From: Scytonematopsis contorta HA4267-MV1
GTDB taxonomy: Bacteria > Cyanobacteriota > Cyanobacteriia > Cyanobacteriales > Nostocaceae
Assembly (NCBI GenBank): GCA_019359035.1
Contig: JAHHIC010000044.1
Location: 1 to 64,000 of the forward strand
DNA: 64,000 bases
Reading direction: 5' to 3'
Shown here one piece after another: positions 62,546-64,000 of this stretch. The notes under the pieces were generated by a model. The model was not told where the DNA came from and searched no databases. It saw only the letters and a list, made by a program, of their open reading frames with translations. Both the position numbers and the translations under genes were made by a program. Every line of letters begins with the position of its first letter. Position 1 is the first letter of the stretch.

Positions 62546-63628
62546 ATGTATGCTGAACAGATTGCCTTAAAAACATTTACATACTTGGAATATGGTTCAA
62601 AAAAATTACAATCGCTTGTTGATATCTGTGGAATGAAGCATAAAACCCCTGAGATAATGGAAGTCTTTAAGCAGATGACTTTACCTTGGGGAAATAATTT
62701 TATTAAAGATAAACCGCTATGGTTATCTGGAATCGCTGATGACCATACTCCGTTTGAGTTTTCCGTTGCGATAGATAGTGATACTCCAGAGTTACGAATC
62801 TTATGTGAATGTCAACGAGAAGGTTTTAACTTGCTATCCAACTGGCGAGCGGGAATGAAATTCAATTACTGGTTGATGGATAATTATGGTGCTTCTTTGA
62901 CTCGGTTAAATCAAGTCAGCGACCTATTTTTTCCGGAAGATGAATCTGCTCATTTCGCCATGTGGCATGGAGCTTGCTTTTTGCCCAACAAAAAATCGGA
63001 GTTTAAAATTTATTTGAATCCACAAGCTCAAGGAAAAGAACAAGCTAACGATTTGATTCAAGAAGCTTTCAAAAGGCTTGGACTAAAAGAGTCTTGGCTA
63101 GCAGTGGAAGCTATTTTACAAGAGCAAGATGCAAGTAAGAACGAACTAAAGTATTTTTCTCTCGACCTTTCAGCCAAACCAGAGTCAAGAGTTAAAATTT
63201 ATTGGCGACATCATGATATTACGGCAGATGAATTAGAGAAAATGTATTCTGTTGCACGTAATTACGTACCAGGAGATGTTACTGAATTTTGTCGAACGAT
63301 TGCAGGTACAACAAGACTTTCTAAGAGACCTATTTTTTCTTGTTTCTCTTTTATTGAAGGTAGTGCCAGTACCCCAAATACCGCTACAATTCAAATACCA
63401 CTTACACTCTACGCTACGAATGATGCTATTATGCGTGACCGCATTCACAACTATCTTGTAGAAAAAAATCTTCCTAGTTTGATTTACGACAGTTCCATTA
63501 AAGCAGTTGCAACCCGTCCTTTGAGCAATCATTCTGGAATACATTCTTGTATTTCATTCCGTCGGGATAAGCTGCAACAACCACGAGTCACAGTTTACCT
63601 AGCTTTGGAATCCCATCCATATGAATAA
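62546..63628 (+). CDS. DMATS-type aromatic prenyltransferase
   Basis: A 360-residue protein of the ABBA-fold DMATS/CymD family of indole prenyltransferases. Characteristic features are DDHTPFEFSVAID, where Glu is the typical base, the Arg/Lys residues on beta strands (FKIYLNPQAQG, RVKIYWRHHD, ATIQIPLTLYAT) that bind the diphosphate, and VTVYLALESHPYE at the end. I choose the ATG at 62546 because GGAG lies eight bases upstream; GTG at 62540 is too close. It transfers a dimethylallyl or longer prenyl group to an aromatic substrate such as tryptophan. Confidence 0.82.
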   Translation: MYAEQIALKTFTYLEYGSKKLQSLVDICGMKHKTPEIMEVFKQMTLPWGNNFIKDKPLWLSGIADDHTPFEFSVAIDSDTPELRILCECQREGFNLLSNWRAGMKFNYWLMDNYGASLTRLNQVSDLFFPEDESAHFAMWHGACFLPNKKSEFKIYLNPQAQGKEQANDLIQEAFKRLGLKESWLAVEAILQEQDASKNELKYFSLDLSAKPESRVKIYWRHHDITADELEKMYSVARNYVPGDVTEFCRTIAGTTRLSKRPIFSCFSFIEGSASTPNTATIQIPLTLYATNDAIMRDRIHNYLVEKNLPSLIYDSSIKAVATRPLSNHSGIHSCISFRRDKLQQPRVTVYLALESHPYE

Positions 63629-63701
63629 CCTTTATCTCTTAAAGAGCAATGATAGTTAATTTTCTCAACAATAAAACAATTGCAATATTGGAGTGATAAA
63701 A

Positions 63702-64000
63702 ATGAAAGAAGTTTTAGAGTTCATCGAAAAGAATAAGCAAGAACTTGCTCAAACTCAGTTCATTAAATTTCTGCAAGATAAAAGTGTAGACCCAAGACAA
63801 AGGTTTGCTTGGGTGCCAGCCTTTGCTCCTTTTGTAATGATGTTCAAAGATTTTAACGAAATCATACTTTGTAAAGAGCCAGCAGGTAGCGAACTTCAAG
63901 AAATTATTAATCAGCACTCCAATGAAGATGCACAACACTGGGTATGGTTTCTTCAAGATTTAAAATTGATGGGATATAATTGCCCTATAAACTATGCTGA
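63702..64000 (+). CDS. haem-oxygenase-like fold protein (5' part)
   Basis: Ninety-nine codons to the window edge, starting at an ATG with GGAG eight bases upstream. FIKFLQDKSVDPRQRFAWVP and ELQEIINQHSNEDAQHWVWF with the H/E/D-H motif resemble iron-containing redox enzymes of the haem-oxygenase-like superfamily (HDO), which catalyse oxygenation or C-C cleavage in natural product pathways. Only the first part is visible, so metal ligands are incomplete. 73 bp after the prenyltransferase gene, hence the same operon. Confidence 0.65.
   Translation, partial: MKEVLEFIEKNKQELAQTQFIKFLQDKSVDPRQRFAWVPAFAPFVMMFKDFNEIILCKEPAGSELQEIINQHSNEDAQHWVWFLQDLKLMGYNCPINYA

Noticed and set aside
1-64000. tRNA, rRNA, transposase or phage genes
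   Set aside because: I saw no tRNA-like TPsiC arms with matching acceptor stems, no rRNA, and no intact transposase, integrase or phage structural gene.

Overview
The window is AT-rich chromosomal DNA of a cyanobacterium, most likely a filamentous Nostocales-type strain. Taxonomic indicators are an NblA gene, a high-light-inducible protein, an SLH/OprB-type outer-membrane porin, several Uma2 genes, a pentapeptide protein, RTX surface proteins, heptameric short tandem repeats and many palindromic repeats or MITE-like elements. I found no rRNA or tRNA. The genus is inference.

Layout. 0.3-5.1 kb: a minus-strand operon of a coiled-coil protein, an OmpA-domain membrane protein, a Ras/Rab-like small GTPase, a small unknown protein and a histidine kinase. 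5.6-16.1 kb: accessory genes (GNAT, RluA-type pseudouridine synthase, aldo/keto reductase, DUF4336, GTPase-DUF697) mixed with three toxin-antitoxin pairs (MazF type, GNAT/DUF1778, YefM/YoeB) and a retropepsin-like pair. 16.6-24.7 kb: a galactose-oxidase-like copper enzyme, a Tat-exported protein, an ArsB/NhaD permease and three tandem RTX paralogues. 25-36 kb: SPFH plus Arc-type protein, nucleotidyltransferase plus HTH pair, amidase, AraC regulators, an RNase III whose 5' end comes from a MITE, LssY_C protein, glycosyltransferase, GAF protein. 36.3-39.1 kb: a large hybrid sensor kinase.

39.5-45.7 kb: a decaying MYXAN-type (DevTRS-like) type I CRISPR-Cas region. The cassette cas3-cas8-cas7-cas5-Uma2-leader-array has been tandemly duplicated, and each copy has suffered different deletions. 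Cas6 is the only intact cas gene; cas1, cas2 and cas4 are absent. The arrays hold 11 and 4 repeats.

46-54.3 kb: nuclease relic, retropepsin-like gene, a light/nutrient-stress group (NblA, HLIP, small membrane protein, pentapeptide), an FHA-ABCG transporter, nested palindromic elements, a third Uma2, a tandem repeat and a GNAT. 54.5-54.8 kb: a catalase fragment next to two degenerate repeats of a different CRISPR family. 54.9-61.3 kb: secreted proteins, a double-glycine peptide with YFDK repeats, a 5'-truncated AraC gene, and a MarR regulator divergent from a porin-MFS operon. The last 1.5 kb carries a DMATS-type prenyltransferase followed by the start of a haem-oxygenase-like gene, probably the edge of a natural-product cluster.

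A theme of the window is gene remnants joined to repeats: chimeric or truncated AraC, rnc, DUF4336, catalase, Rpn-like nuclease and cas genes lie beside palindromic elements, which suggests repeat-driven rearrangement.
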